NCBI RefSeq assembly: GCF_001447155.2
Contig: NZ_CP014754.1
Location: forward strand, 2,604,001-2,668,000
Length of the DNA: 64,000 nucleotides
From: Marinobacter sp. LQ44
GTDB lineage: Bacteria > Pseudomonadota > Gammaproteobacteria > Pseudomonadales > Oleiphilaceae
Reading direction: 5' to 3'
The notes under the pieces are model-generated. The model was not told the origin of the DNA. It searched no databases and saw only the letters and a list, made by a program, of their open reading frames with translations. Each line of letters starts with the position of its first letter. Within the stretch, counting starts at the first letter, position 1. The position numbers and the translations under genes are program-made. This document shows, piece by piece, positions 17,056 to 25,146 of the stretch.

Positions 17056-19194
17056 ATGATGTTGCTATCGCTGCTTGCCAATCCGGCCGTACGGCCCGAT
17101 CTGTTCACTGCCCGCCGGGCGAAGCCAGCCGCTAAACAATCCAGGTGGTTGCGGATGGCCGAGGGTATCAGCCTCTGGTTGGCGGTTCTGCTGATGTTGT
17201 TTGTCCACCCCCTGTATGCGGAGGCGCGTCAGATGGGCATGGAACAGCCGGGTCAACTGTACCTGATGAATGATCAAAGCGCCCGGCAGCAGCCGGCCCT
17301 GATTCTCGACAGTGACTTCCAGGTTCATGTGTCTGGCCTGCTGGCGGAGACCAGGCTGACCAGGGTTTTTCGTAATACCAGCGACCAGTGGCAGGAGGGC
17401 ATTTTCGTGTTCCCGTTACCCGACAAGGCCACGGTGTACGGGCTACGCATGACCATTGGCGAGCGTGAAATCGTGGGGCACATTGAGCCCAAAGCCAAGG
17501 CCCGCCAAACCTACGAGCGGGCCAGGCAGGCCGGGCAGCAGGCGGCCACGCTGGAGCAGCATCGCCCGAACCTGTTCACCAGCCGGGTAGCCAATATCCC
17601 GCCAGGCGAAAGTGTGCAGGTGGAAATCCGTTATCAGCAACCGGTGGCCTACAAGCACGGTGAATTCGAACTTCGGTTGCCCACTACATTGACTCCCCGT
17701 TATATGCCAGGCGAACCGCTGGCGGAAACGCAAGGTCCGTGGCAGTCCGGTTGGGCGCTGGCCACCAAAGAGGTTGCCGATGCCCATGAAATCAGTCCGT
17801 TTACCGTTCGCCCCCAGGACGTTGATGGCGGCAGCCACCGGGCCAGGATCGGAATAGAGATCGAAAGCGGCCTGGCCCTGGCGGATGTCTCCAGCCCAAG
17901 CCATCGACTGCACACCGAGCTGGACGGTGCCAGGGCGACGGTGAGGCCGGAACAGGAAAAGGTGCTCATGGACCGCGATGTGATCGTCAGGTGGCGCCCG
18001 GTGGCTGGCAGTGAGCCAAAAGCGGCGGTGTTTCACCAGACCTGGCAGGGTGAGGATTATCTGATGGGCATGGTGCTGCCGCCGGAAACGGCCGGGCCAG
18101 TGCTGCGCCGGGAGCTTGTGTTCGTTATTGATACCTCGGGTTCCATGGCGGGGGATTCAATCGCCCAGGCCCGTTCTGCCCTGCTGAAGGGGCTGGAAAC
18201 CCTGCGCCCCGGTGACTCGTTCAATGTGATCCAGTTTAACAGCCAGGCCCATGCCCTGTTCGCCCAGCCGGTGCCGGCAGAAGGCCATTATCTGGCCCGG
18301 GCCCGGCGTTATGTCCAGGATTTGCGGGCCAATGGCGGTACCGAAATGGCGGGTGCCCTGTCGCTGGCGCTGGGAATGGACTCTGGCCCGGGTGGTGAAC
18401 GGGTGCGCCAGGTGGTGTTTATCACCGACGGTGCCGTGGGCAATGAGTCTGCCTTGTTTAACCAGATCCGCTCGGGTTTGACTGACCGAAGACTGTTTAC
18501 CGTAGGGATTGGTTCTGCTCCCAATATGCACTTCTTGCGGGAGGCGGCCCGGTGGGGCCGGGGTGAGTTTACTGCAATTCACTCAGGCGCCGAGGTAGAC
18601 CGGGCCCTGAACCGTCTGTTTGCCGCCATGGAGGCACCGGTGCTGACCAATCTGGACGTCCGCTGGCCGGATCAGGGGCAGCCTTTGGAGCCAGTACCGG
18701 CCAGGCCCGGGGATCTGTTTCGCGGCACGCCGTTGGTCCAGGTAGTCCGGGGGCTGCCGGCAGCAGGGCAGTTACAGGTTTCTGGCCAATTGCCCGGAGG
18801 CCGTCACTGGTCCACATCTCTGGATCTGGCTCAGGCGGCGCCCGCCAGTGGTTTGAATCGTCAGTGGGCCCGCGGCCGGATTGATGAGCTGACGGATACC
18901 GCCAGGCTTCAGGGTCAGACGCCGGATGAGCAGCAAATCACCGAGCTGTCGGTTCGCCATGGCGTGATTTCGCCATTCACCAGCTTTGTGGTGGTGGAGC
19001 AGCGCCGGGCTCGCCCGGAAACCGAAAGCGCAGGGTCGCAGAGCATACCCACACTGCTGCCGGCAGGTAGCCAGCCCGGTATGCTCAGGTACCCCCAGAC
19101 GGCCACATTCGCACCGTTGTTCACTGCGCTGGGTTCGCTGGGGCTGATGTTTTCCCTGGCCATTGCCATGCTGAACCGGAGGCCATCCCTGTGA
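17056..19194 (+). CDS. Marine proteobacterial sortase target protein (VIT and vWA domains)
   Basis: The substrate of the adjacent sortase. It has an N-terminal signal/anchor (SLWLAVLLMLFVHPLYAEA at about 38-56), a VIT domain at about 70-200, a von Willebrand A domain from about residue 355 with an intact metal site DTSGSMAG and later DGAVGNES, and a C-terminal sorting region: the YPQTAT motif near 680, a hydrophobic segment (LFTALGSLGLMFSLAIAML) and a short basic tail. This is the LPxTG-like arrangement known for the family. I take ATG 17056 rather than the GTG at 17053, because AAGGA at 17044-17048 is well spaced for it. The sortase GTG overlaps its stop by four bases. Confidence 0.92.
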   Translation: MMLLSLLANPAVRPDLFTARRAKPAAKQSRWLRMAEGISLWLAVLLMLFVHPLYAEARQMGMEQPGQLYLMNDQSARQQPALILDSDFQVHVSGLLAETRLTRVFRNTSDQWQEGIFVFPLPDKATVYGLRMTIGEREIVGHIEPKAKARQTYERARQAGQQAATLEQHRPNLFTSRVANIPPGESVQVEIRYQQPVAYKHGEFELRLPTTLTPRYMPGEPLAETQGPWQSGWALATKEVADAHEISPFTVRPQDVDGGSHRARIGIEIESGLALADVSSPSHRLHTELDGARATVRPEQEKVLMDRDVIVRWRPVAGSEPKAAVFHQTWQGEDYLMGMVLPPETAGPVLRRELVFVIDTSGSMAGDSIAQARSALLKGLETLRPGDSFNVIQFNSQAHALFAQPVPAEGHYLARARRYVQDLRANGGTEMAGALSLALGMDSGPGGERVRQVVFITDGAVGNESALFNQIRSGLTDRRLFTVGIGSAPNMHFLREAARWGRGEFTAIHSGAEVDRALNRLFAAMEAPVLTNLDVRWPDQGQPLEPVPARPGDLFRGTPLVQVVRGLPAAGQLQVSGQLPGGRHWSTSLDLAQAAPASGLNRQWARGRIDELTDTARLQGQTPDEQQITELSVRHGVISPFTSFVVVEQRRARPETESAGSQSIPTLLPAGSQPGMLRYPQTATFAPLFTALGSLGLMFSLAIAMLNRRPSL

Positions 19195-19772
19195 GTCGCC
19201 TGCTGCTGTTACTGTTCGGTTGTTCTGCCACGGTGCTCATGTTCGGGCTGTGGATTCCCTTCAAGGCGCTGGTAGCACAGGAGCTGCTGGCACTTGCCTG
19301 GGCCGAAACCCAGGCCCGTCAGGTCCAGGCTCGGCCCTGGCCCTGGGCGGATACCTGGCCGGTGGCCAGGCTGGAAATGCCTGAATTGGACGTGTCGATG
19401 ATCGTGTTGGATGGCCTGCATGGCGAAAGCCTGGCCTTCGGGCCGGGCAAGGTGGTGGCCGGTGCCGACGGGCCGGTGATTCTGGCCGGGCACCGGGACA
19501 CCCACTTCAGCCACCTCCAGCATCTCGCTCCGGGCAACCCGGTCAGATTGCAAGGCCAGGATCAGCGTTGGCAGGACTATCGGGTAACCAGTATCCGGGT
19601 AGTGGACAGTCGTAAGGAGCTGATCAACACTCACGCGTTGGCGGCCGGCACCCTGCTGTTGGTTACCTGCTACCCTTTCGACGCCATGGATGCCCGTGGC
19701 CCCCTGCGCTATGTGGTTGAAGCCCATCCCGTTTACGCTCTCGAACAAAAGGATACTGTTGCCGCGCTTTAA
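19191..19772 (+). CDS. Class GN sortase
   Basis: A 193-residue transpeptidase of the Gram-negative class GN sortases. It has an N-terminal membrane segment (LLLLLFGCSATVLMFGLWIPF), then the sortase beta-barrel with catalytic His101 in LAGHRDTHF, nucleophile Cys160 in LVTCYPFD and Arg173 in GPLRYVV. All three expected catalytic residues are present. It cleaves the C-terminal motif of the partner upstream and transfers it to an envelope acceptor that is not known here. GTG start, overlapping the substrate stop (GTGA), so the pair is translationally coupled. Confidence 0.93.
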   Translation: MSRLLLLLFGCSATVLMFGLWIPFKALVAQELLALAWAETQARQVQARPWPWADTWPVARLEMPELDVSMIVLDGLHGESLAFGPGKVVAGADGPVILAGHRDTHFSHLQHLAPGNPVRLQGQDQRWQDYRVTSIRVVDSRKELINTHALAAGTLLLVTCYPFDAMDARGPLRYVVEAHPVYALEQKDTVAAL

Positions 19773-19820
19773 GTATGGCGTACACTTGTGCGCCAAGTGG
19801 ATCATTAGTGGAAAAGCAGT

Positions 19821-20540
19821 ATGGCAGTGGTAAGAAAAATCCTGGCGTGGATCAGTGTGCCAGTCTTGTGCCTTCTGGCATTGGTGTTATACCTGGCCCG
19901 GCCGTTCAACCCGGACAACAACAGGATTTTGGGCGGGATTGTCGCCCGGGTAGGTCGTTGCCTGCTGGGCATGAAGCGCCCCCTGTACGGGGCCGAGAAC
20001 ATGCCGCAGGACAGACCCACGGTGATCATTGCTAATCATCAACAGAACGACGACCTGTTCCTGATGGGGGACTTGTTGCCGCCGCGCACCGTGGCGGTGG
20101 GGAAGTCCTCATTGGTCTGGGTGCCGTTCTTTGGCCAGGTATTCTGGCTGGGTGGCAACATCATTCTGAACCGCGGTCGGTCCCGAAAAGCGGTGGCGGT
20201 GATGGAGGCCACCAGTGAGGCGATCAACCTGCAGCGTAAAAGTATCTGGGTATTCCCGGAAGGCACGCGAAGCCGTGGCCGTGGCCTGGGAAGCTTCAAG
20301 AAAGGTGCATTTCACACCGCTATTGCGGCTGGTGCCCCCATTACCATGGTGTGTGCCGGTGAGTATCACGGCAAAACACGAGGCTGGTCTGGCCGCCGAG
20401 AGCCAGTCCCAATGCGGATTCTTCCGCCAGTCGAAACCCAGGGGTTAACCTCTGCCGATATCCCCGAGTTGATCGCGCGGTGCCACCAACAGATGTCGGA
20501 AGCCATCGCAGGGCTTGCACGAACTCCCGGAACTGCTTGA
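19821..20540 (+). CDS. 1-acyl-glycerol-3-phosphate acyltransferase family (PlsC-like)
   Basis: A 239-residue lysophospholipid acyltransferase. A hydrophobic N-terminal segment anchors it in the inner membrane. The HX4D catalytic box is NHQQNDD near residues 72-78; the substrate block NRGRSRKA is near 120, and FPEGTRSRGRG near 152. This order is typical of PlsC, which adds the second acyl chain to make phosphatidic acid. It is 48 bases downstream of the sortase, same strand, but no functional link to it is evident. Confidence 0.85.
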   Translation: MAVVRKILAWISVPVLCLLALVLYLARPFNPDNNRILGGIVARVGRCLLGMKRPLYGAENMPQDRPTVIIANHQQNDDLFLMGDLLPPRTVAVGKSSLVWVPFFGQVFWLGGNIILNRGRSRKAVAVMEATSEAINLQRKSIWVFPEGTRSRGRGLGSFKKGAFHTAIAAGAPITMVCAGEYHGKTRGWSGRREPVPMRILPPVETQGLTSADIPELIARCHQQMSEAIAGLARTPGTA

Positions 20541-20614
20541 ATGGCCGTGAAAAACAGGGCAGTCTTCTGAACAGGAAAGCATTCTGGACTGGTAAACCTT
20601 GGGAGAACGCGGAG

Positions 20615-20857
20615 ATGAGCCTGATCTGGTTTCTGATCATTGGTGGTCTTGCCGGCTGGCTGGCTGGCCTGATTATGAAGGGCAAAGGCTTTGGCGTACT
20701 GGTCAATATCGGTATCGGTATTGTCGGTTCGGTGATTGGCGGCGTGCTTTTCGGCGTGCTGGGGCTGGCGGTAAAGAGCATGGTCGGTGAGCTGGTCACA
20801 GCGACGGTCGGTGCGGTACTGCTGTTGGCAGTGGTTAACAAGATCAAGCAGGGCTGA
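20615..20857 (+). CDS. GlsB/YeaQ/YmgE family small membrane protein
   Basis: An 80-residue protein with three membrane segments separated by Gly-rich turns: LIWFLIIGGLAGWLAG, LVNIGIGIVGSVIGGVLFGVL and LVTATVGAVLLLAVV. The GGLAGWLAG and GIVGSVIGG blocks are characteristic of the transglycosylase-associated stress proteins of this family. Start at ATG 20615, with GGAG just upstream (20611-20614) and the longer ribosome site GGGAGA before it. The MAPEG-like gene follows one base after its stop, so both are probably one transcript ending at the hairpin at 21282. Confidence 0.85.
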   Translation: MSLIWFLIIGGLAGWLAGLIMKGKGFGVLVNIGIGIVGSVIGGVLFGVLGLAVKSMVGELVTATVGAVLLLAVVNKIKQG

Positions 20858-20858
20858 C

Positions 20859-21260
20859 ATGATTGTACCCGTAACCGCTGTGTTCGCGGCCGTCCTCGGT
20901 TTGTTGTTGCTGGTGTTGTCCGGCCAGGTGGTTAAGTACCGGCTGAAGTACCGTAAAGGGCTGGGCGTGAACGACGATGTGGAGTTTGAGGCAGCGGTGC
21001 GCGCCCACGCTAACCTGGTCGAATATGCGCCCATTGGCCTGATCATGCTGGCGATTGCCGAGCTGAATGGTGTTGCCTCAGGCCTGATTTACTGGACCGG
21101 CATGGCGCTGGTGGTGGGCCGTATTCTCCATGCCTGGGGCATGATCAACGGCAAGGGTGGCCCCCACAAGGCCCGGATGGCGGGTATCCTGCTGACCTGG
21201 CTGGCGATTCTGGTGGCGGCGCTGCTGCTGTTATGGAACGTATGGCAGGTGTACGGCTGA
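20859..21260 (+). CDS. MAPEG family membrane protein
   Basis: A 133-residue integral membrane protein of the MAPEG family (membrane-associated eicosanoid/glutathione proteins). Four hydrophobic segments are visible. Family residues include the RAHANLVEYAPIGLIML block (about 47-63; key residues R, H, N, E, P) in the first-to-second helix region and GRILHAWGMI near 87. Bacterial members are often glutathione-linked, but activity here is not shown. It follows the YeaQ-like gene with a one-base gap and ends 21 bases before a strong terminator. Confidence 0.85.
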   Translation: MIVPVTAVFAAVLGLLLLVLSGQVVKYRLKYRKGLGVNDDVEFEAAVRAHANLVEYAPIGLIMLAIAELNGVASGLIYWTGMALVVGRILHAWGMINGKGGPHKARMAGILLTWLAILVAALLLLWNVWQVYG

Positions 21261-21281
21261 TCAAGCCTGATGCTGTCACGA

Positions 21282-21311
21282 AAACGGGGCCTGTTGGCCC
21301 CGTTTGTTTTT
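21282..21311 (+). terminator. Rho-independent terminator after the MAPEG gene
   Basis: A perfect 10-base stem (AAACGGGGCC at 21282-21291 with GGCCCCGTTT at 21296-21305) closes a TGTT loop and is followed by GTTTTTC. It ends the plus-strand run and sits between convergent genes. Confidence 0.85.
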
Positions 21312-21324
21312 CGGTACCGGGTAC

Positions 21325-21765
21325 TCAGAGAGCCCGGGCAATATCCAGAGTCAGGTATTCCAGTTCCACCCGGCGGTTGGCCGCGTGGTCTTCCGGCCGG
21401 GCCAGGGGGCGATCTGACCCCCAGGTGGCCAGCACAATGGCGGACTGGTGAACACCTTCGCGCATGAGCAGGCGTGCAACGGAGTTGGCCCTCAGGCGAG
21501 CCAGGAACCGGTTATATTCTTCCGAGCCAAAGCGGTCGGCGTGGCCATGGATTCTTACCCGCACGCCCGGGTGGTTCTTCAGGTAGGTTGCATGTTGCTT
21601 CAGAACCTCGATGTCACCGGCATCCGGGGTGTGTTTGTTGAAGCCATAGTGAAAGCGGGTGCGGTGAGGACGGTTTCCGTCTTGCGAAGGCTGGCCTGCC
21701 ATGCCACCGAAGGCCAGTGCGGCCTTCGCCAGCAGGTCAGGGTTGTCCAGAACTAGTACGGTCAT
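21325..21765 (-). CDS. OmpA C-terminal domain protein without a signal peptide
   Basis: A 146-residue protein carrying an OmpA-like peptidoglycan-binding domain (about residues 35-140): RTRFHYGFNKH, VRVRIHGHADRFGSEEYNRFLARLRA (key residues G, H, D, E, N, L, R, A) and NRRVELEYL. The domain normally binds diaminopimelate in the periplasm, so lack of export signals is odd. The start is supported by GAGGA eight bases before ATG 21765. The upstream frame is open to a stop at 21880 but contains no usable start or signal-like sequence. Either the domain works in the cytoplasm, export occurs another way, or an N-terminal part has been lost. Confidence 0.75.
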   Translation of the reverse strand: MTVLVLDNPDLLAKAALAFGGMAGQPSQDGNRPHRTRFHYGFNKHTPDAGDIEVLKQHATYLKNHPGVRVRIHGHADRFGSEEYNRFLARLRANSVARLLMREGVHQSAIVLATWGSDRPLARPEDHAANRRVELEYLTLDIARAL

Positions 21766-22060
21766 GTGCAGTATCCTCGAGTCCAGAATCCGGTTTTTGT
21801 TGTTATCGCTTCCCCAATATTGTTGGTTGAAGCAATAACGGCAATTGGCGAATGGTCGATAGGCACCGGAAGTGAGTGGTTACCGATTGAATGGCATTTG
21901 TGTGACTGTGTGATGACACCCATGGTTGTGTGCTGCGCCACATTTCCCGTTGCAGACCTTTGATTTCTGCTCGCCAGGTGTCATTACACCGGGAAAAGAA
22001 GTCGCTGCTGTGGTAAAAAGCAGCTTTTCAGGGACAGATTGTGATGAATTGTGACCGCCC
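21766..22060. other. 295-base gap with no gene seen
   Basis: This is the longest stretch without coding in the window. It lies between the divergent OmpA-domain gene and rhomboid gene and is more AT-rich than its neighbours, so it probably carries both promoters. I see no convincing hairpin terminator, repeat or small gene with a ribosome site. Confidence 0.6.
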
Positions 22061-23512
22061 ATGCTGATTATTCCTGCCGAGAACGCCGTTAACTGGAAAC
22101 GCCCGCCCTGGGTAACCCTCAGCCTGATGATGGTTTGCCTGCTGGTCTTCCTGTTTTATCAGGGTGGTGACGACCGCAAGTTTGAAGCCGCCCTGGAACA
22201 GTACCTGGAAGCCGACCTGCTGACGCTCGAAGCACCGGCCTATGAAGACTACCTGCAACGGGAAATCCGGTTTTCTGGTGATGCCCAGAGTGTGCTGGAG
22301 CTTCAGGAATTCCAGCAACTGCAGGAGGACAACGAGACCTTCTGGCTGGCAGCCACCCTGTTGGTGGACCGGGAGTTCTACCAGTATCTGCAAGAAAACC
22401 GGGACCTGATCTGGGCGCCGGCTGAGCGAAGTCACTGGCTGGAACAGCGGGTTGCCATCGACGAACAGTGGCTGTCTCGAATGAGCGCTTATCAGTTGGG
22501 GCTTATCCCGGCTGAGTTGTCGCTTTACAGCCTGATCACCTACCAGTTTCTGCACGGTGGCTGGGGCCATATTATCGGTAACCTGCTGTTCCTGTTCCTG
22601 CTTGGCTTCACGGTCGAGAAAGCCCTGGGGCCTGGCCGTTACCTGATGGCCTATCTGGCCTGTGGTGCGTTATCCGGCCTGATGTATACCGGCTTCTCCA
22701 TGGGCAGCCAGATTCCTCTGGTGGGCGCGTCAGGCTCCATTTCCGGGTTGATGGGCATGTATGTGGCCATATACGGCGTGCAGAAAATCCGCTTTTTCTA
22801 CTTCCTGGTGGTCTACTTCAATTATTTCAGGGCACCGGCCATCGCCCTGTTGCCGGTGTGGGTAGGCAAGGAAATCTACGATTACTGGTACGCCGGTTCT
22901 ACCGGTATTGCCTATATGGCCCACGCTGGCGGGCTACTTGCCGGCGCTGGACTGGTCTGGCTGTTGGGTAAAAGCTGGCTGCAGGTAAAAGAAGAGTTTT
23001 TTGAACCCGAAGAAGATGAGCAGGACGCCCGCTTCACATCGGCGTATGCCCAGGCCATGGCCAGCCTTGGGCGGATGGAGTTTGACCTGGCCCGGCGCCA
23101 GTTCGACGCGTTGCGGGAACGCTACCCCGAGCGCACCATTGTGTTGGAACATCTGTACCAGCTGGCCAAACTGCGGCCAGACCTGCCAGCCTACCGGGAC
23201 CTGGCCCGGGAACTGATGGCTGATGCCATGGCCCGGCGGCAGCCGGAGCAAATGATCTCAGTATGGCAGGAATATCTGAGCAAGGGTGAGGCCCATCATC
23301 CGCTGGCGGTGGAAGACCATAACCGGGTAATGTTTGCCAGTCTAAAGCACCACGATTTGAAATCAGCGGAAAAGGCTTTTGAACGCATGCGCTCAACGGC
23401 GGATGTGGAAATGGTCAACGAGGCCTGCCGGTTGTTGCTGGCGGAGTTCGAGAAGCACCAGATGGAGCCAAAAGCCCGCCATTACCGCCAACTGCTCCAG
23501 AACACTCCCTGA
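22061..23512 (+). CDS. Rhomboid intramembrane serine protease with TPR-like C-terminal tail
   Basis: Cleaves membrane-protein substrates inside the lipid bilayer. A first membrane segment (TLSLMMVCLLVFLFY) is followed by a long soluble loop (about 40-160), then the rhomboid core with HGGWGHIIGNLLFL (about 167-180), the catalytic Ser in GASGSISG near 222 and catalytic His in YMAHAGG near 288. From about 310 the chain becomes cytoplasmic and helical with repeats such as FTSAYAQAMASLGRMEFDLA that resemble TPR units. At 483 residues it is longer than a minimal rhomboid because of both insertions. It converges on a zinc-finger membrane protein with a similar C-terminal repeat region. Confidence 0.88.
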   Translation: MLIIPAENAVNWKRPPWVTLSLMMVCLLVFLFYQGGDDRKFEAALEQYLEADLLTLEAPAYEDYLQREIRFSGDAQSVLELQEFQQLQEDNETFWLAATLLVDREFYQYLQENRDLIWAPAERSHWLEQRVAIDEQWLSRMSAYQLGLIPAELSLYSLITYQFLHGGWGHIIGNLLFLFLLGFTVEKALGPGRYLMAYLACGALSGLMYTGFSMGSQIPLVGASGSISGLMGMYVAIYGVQKIRFFYFLVVYFNYFRAPAIALLPVWVGKEIYDYWYAGSTGIAYMAHAGGLLAGAGLVWLLGKSWLQVKEEFFEPEEDEQDARFTSAYAQAMASLGRMEFDLARRQFDALRERYPERTIVLEHLYQLAKLRPDLPAYRDLARELMADAMARRQPEQMISVWQEYLSKGEAHHPLAVEDHNRVMFASLKHHDLKSAEKAFERMRSTADVEMVNEACRLLLAEFEKHQMEPKARHYRQLLQNTP

Positions 23513-23522
23513 AGCCTTAAAT

Positions 23523-23560
23523 GCCGGCACAGCGCAGCTTGCCCTGTGCCGGCGCTTTCT
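23523..23560. terminator. Hairpin terminator between convergent genes
   Basis: A 10-base perfect stem (GCCGGCACAG at 23523-23532 with CTGTGCCGGC at 23544-23553) is followed by GCTTTCT. It lies between the rhomboid stop and the stop of the opposite-strand gene and could serve both strands. Confidence 0.7.
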
Positions 23561-23562
23561 GA

Positions 23563-25017
23563 TTACTCCGGTATCTCAAAACTCGCTTTCGGGCCTTTCA
23601 GCGGTTGCTGATTGCGGGCCTGGTCCAGCCAGGTGTCGATCTGCCCATGCAAGGGGTGGGTGACACAGCGTTTCTTGATAAACGCGAGAAACGCACTGGC
23701 TTTCTCCCACTGTTGCAGGCCATTGGCCAGTGCCTGGGCGGCCAGTAAATAGGCCGGCGCCAGCTGGTCGCTGTCCGGGAACCGTTTGTGGAAATCCTGT
23801 AGTAATCGCAACGCCGGCTTGAAGTGGCCCCGGTGATACAGCGCGCTGGCACACTGCACGGCCAGCTCCGGGTCATCCAGCTGAAAGCCGGGCTCAGCCG
23901 CTTGCAGGGTCTGCATCAGCTGGTTCAGCCCGTCACCGTCATGCCGCTGGGCCAACCACGCCATCAGGCGCGGATGATAACGGTACAGTTCTGCAGTTGC
24001 CTGGCGGGCTGTCAGTATCTGATAGAGCTGCCCGATGCGTTTCGGATTGTCCCGGTCTTTCTTGAGGGACTCGATCAGCATGCTCTGAACCCGGTCGTAG
24101 TTGCCGTCTTTCAGGTTCATGTCCAGGTCGGCATCAAAGCGGGTGCTCCGGTCCCGGTTCTGCTGGTCTGCATCGCTGTCTTCCCCCTGAACGTCCGAGG
24201 CAAAGCCCAGTTCTTCCTGATACTGGAACAGCAGGTAACCCAGCATATGGAACAGTATCAGGGTAAACGTACTGTTGAGGAAGCCCGCCAGGGGCTGTGC
24301 CACCCACATCGGGAAGTGATCAACGGCAAAATCCTGGGCCGCTCCGGACGCCAGGGTGAGCAGAATCAGGTAGCCATACAGCAGGAAGTAGGGGGTACCG
24401 ATGCGGGAAATCAGTACCGCCAGATTCATCGGGTTCACCGCCGCACCTACCGATCGCTCCATCGCCAGCACCATGATGCTGGCGGGCAGCGCCAGGATCA
24501 CAAAGGCCAGGGCCAGCAGCATCAGAATCGGCCCGCCGACCATTGCCGCGGCAGCGACCAGTCCACCCATCAGCACGAACACCAGAAACTGCAGGATGAC
24601 GATGTCAAAACCGCTGCCCGTGAACGCAACCGACACCGGTGGCGGTTTCAGATGGCCTTCTGCGGTGTGGCTGATCACGGCATAGGTGTATTTGAACAGC
24701 GCCAGCGCCAGCACCAGCCAGATGATCAGGCCAACAATGTTTGCCGGTGCAACGATGGGCACCAGCGTACAGATGGCGATTACCATCAATGGATCGGTGT
24801 GGAACGGGTAGCGGAAGAAAGCGCCGATGCGGTGCCAGAAGGGCACCACCTCGGTTGCCGCCCCGAGATACCGCATGGCCTTGCTGCAGCGTGGGCACAG
24901 GGCCCGGCGCTGGCGGGTGTCTGCATCGGGCATGCAGCGGTTGCAATAGTGCATCTGGCACTCGCCACAGTGCCACTTGGCCGGGTCGCCCGGGTGGTAA
25001 TGACAATCGTGTTTCAC
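23563..25017 (-). CDS. Zinc-finger membrane protein with TPR-like C-terminus
   Basis: A protein of about 484 residues. The N-terminal 45 residues form a B-box-like zinc-binding region with paired Cys/His ligands (HDCHYH, WHCGECQMHYCNRC, LCPRC). Then come about six membrane segments (about 60-280; for example LMVIAICTLVPIVAPANIVG), and a cytoplasmic helical region with TPR-like pairs (about 320-480). I chose GTG 25017 because it starts right at the zinc region and AGGA stands nine bases upstream; the frame extends to an ATG at 25095, with less protein-like sequence. Function is unknown. It faces the rhomboid gene, which also ends in TPR-like repeats. Confidence 0.75.
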   Translation of the reverse strand: MKHDCHYHPGDPAKWHCGECQMHYCNRCMPDADTRQRRALCPRCSKAMRYLGAATEVVPFWHRIGAFFRYPFHTDPLMVIAICTLVPIVAPANIVGLIIWLVLALALFKYTYAVISHTAEGHLKPPPVSVAFTGSGFDIVILQFLVFVLMGGLVAAAAMVGGPILMLLALAFVILALPASIMVLAMERSVGAAVNPMNLAVLISRIGTPYFLLYGYLILLTLASGAAQDFAVDHFPMWVAQPLAGFLNSTFTLILFHMLGYLLFQYQEELGFASDVQGEDSDADQQNRDRSTRFDADLDMNLKDGNYDRVQSMLIESLKKDRDNPKRIGQLYQILTARQATAELYRYHPRLMAWLAQRHDGDGLNQLMQTLQAAEPGFQLDDPELAVQCASALYHRGHFKPALRLLQDFHKRFPDSDQLAPAYLLAAQALANGLQQWEKASAFLAFIKKRCVTHPLHGQIDTWLDQARNQQPLKGPKASFEIPE

Positions 25018-25146
25018 GGTAGATCCTGATCCGTCAGAAAACAGCGCTAATAATGACAGAACTGGCCTTGTGCCGCAGCTGATCTGTTCACACATCCCTT
25101 CCGTGAACGCTAAAGAAATCTGCTCAGGAAGGTGCCAGCGATTGGA

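Noticed and set aside
21766..21963. 65-codon open frame upstream of the rhomboid gene
   Set aside because: No ribosome site and no protein-like pattern; cysteine-rich tail looks random.
23824..25029. 401-codon open frame on the plus strand
   Set aside because: Antisense to the zinc-finger membrane protein; its sequence is rich in His and Gln runs typical of a codon shadow.
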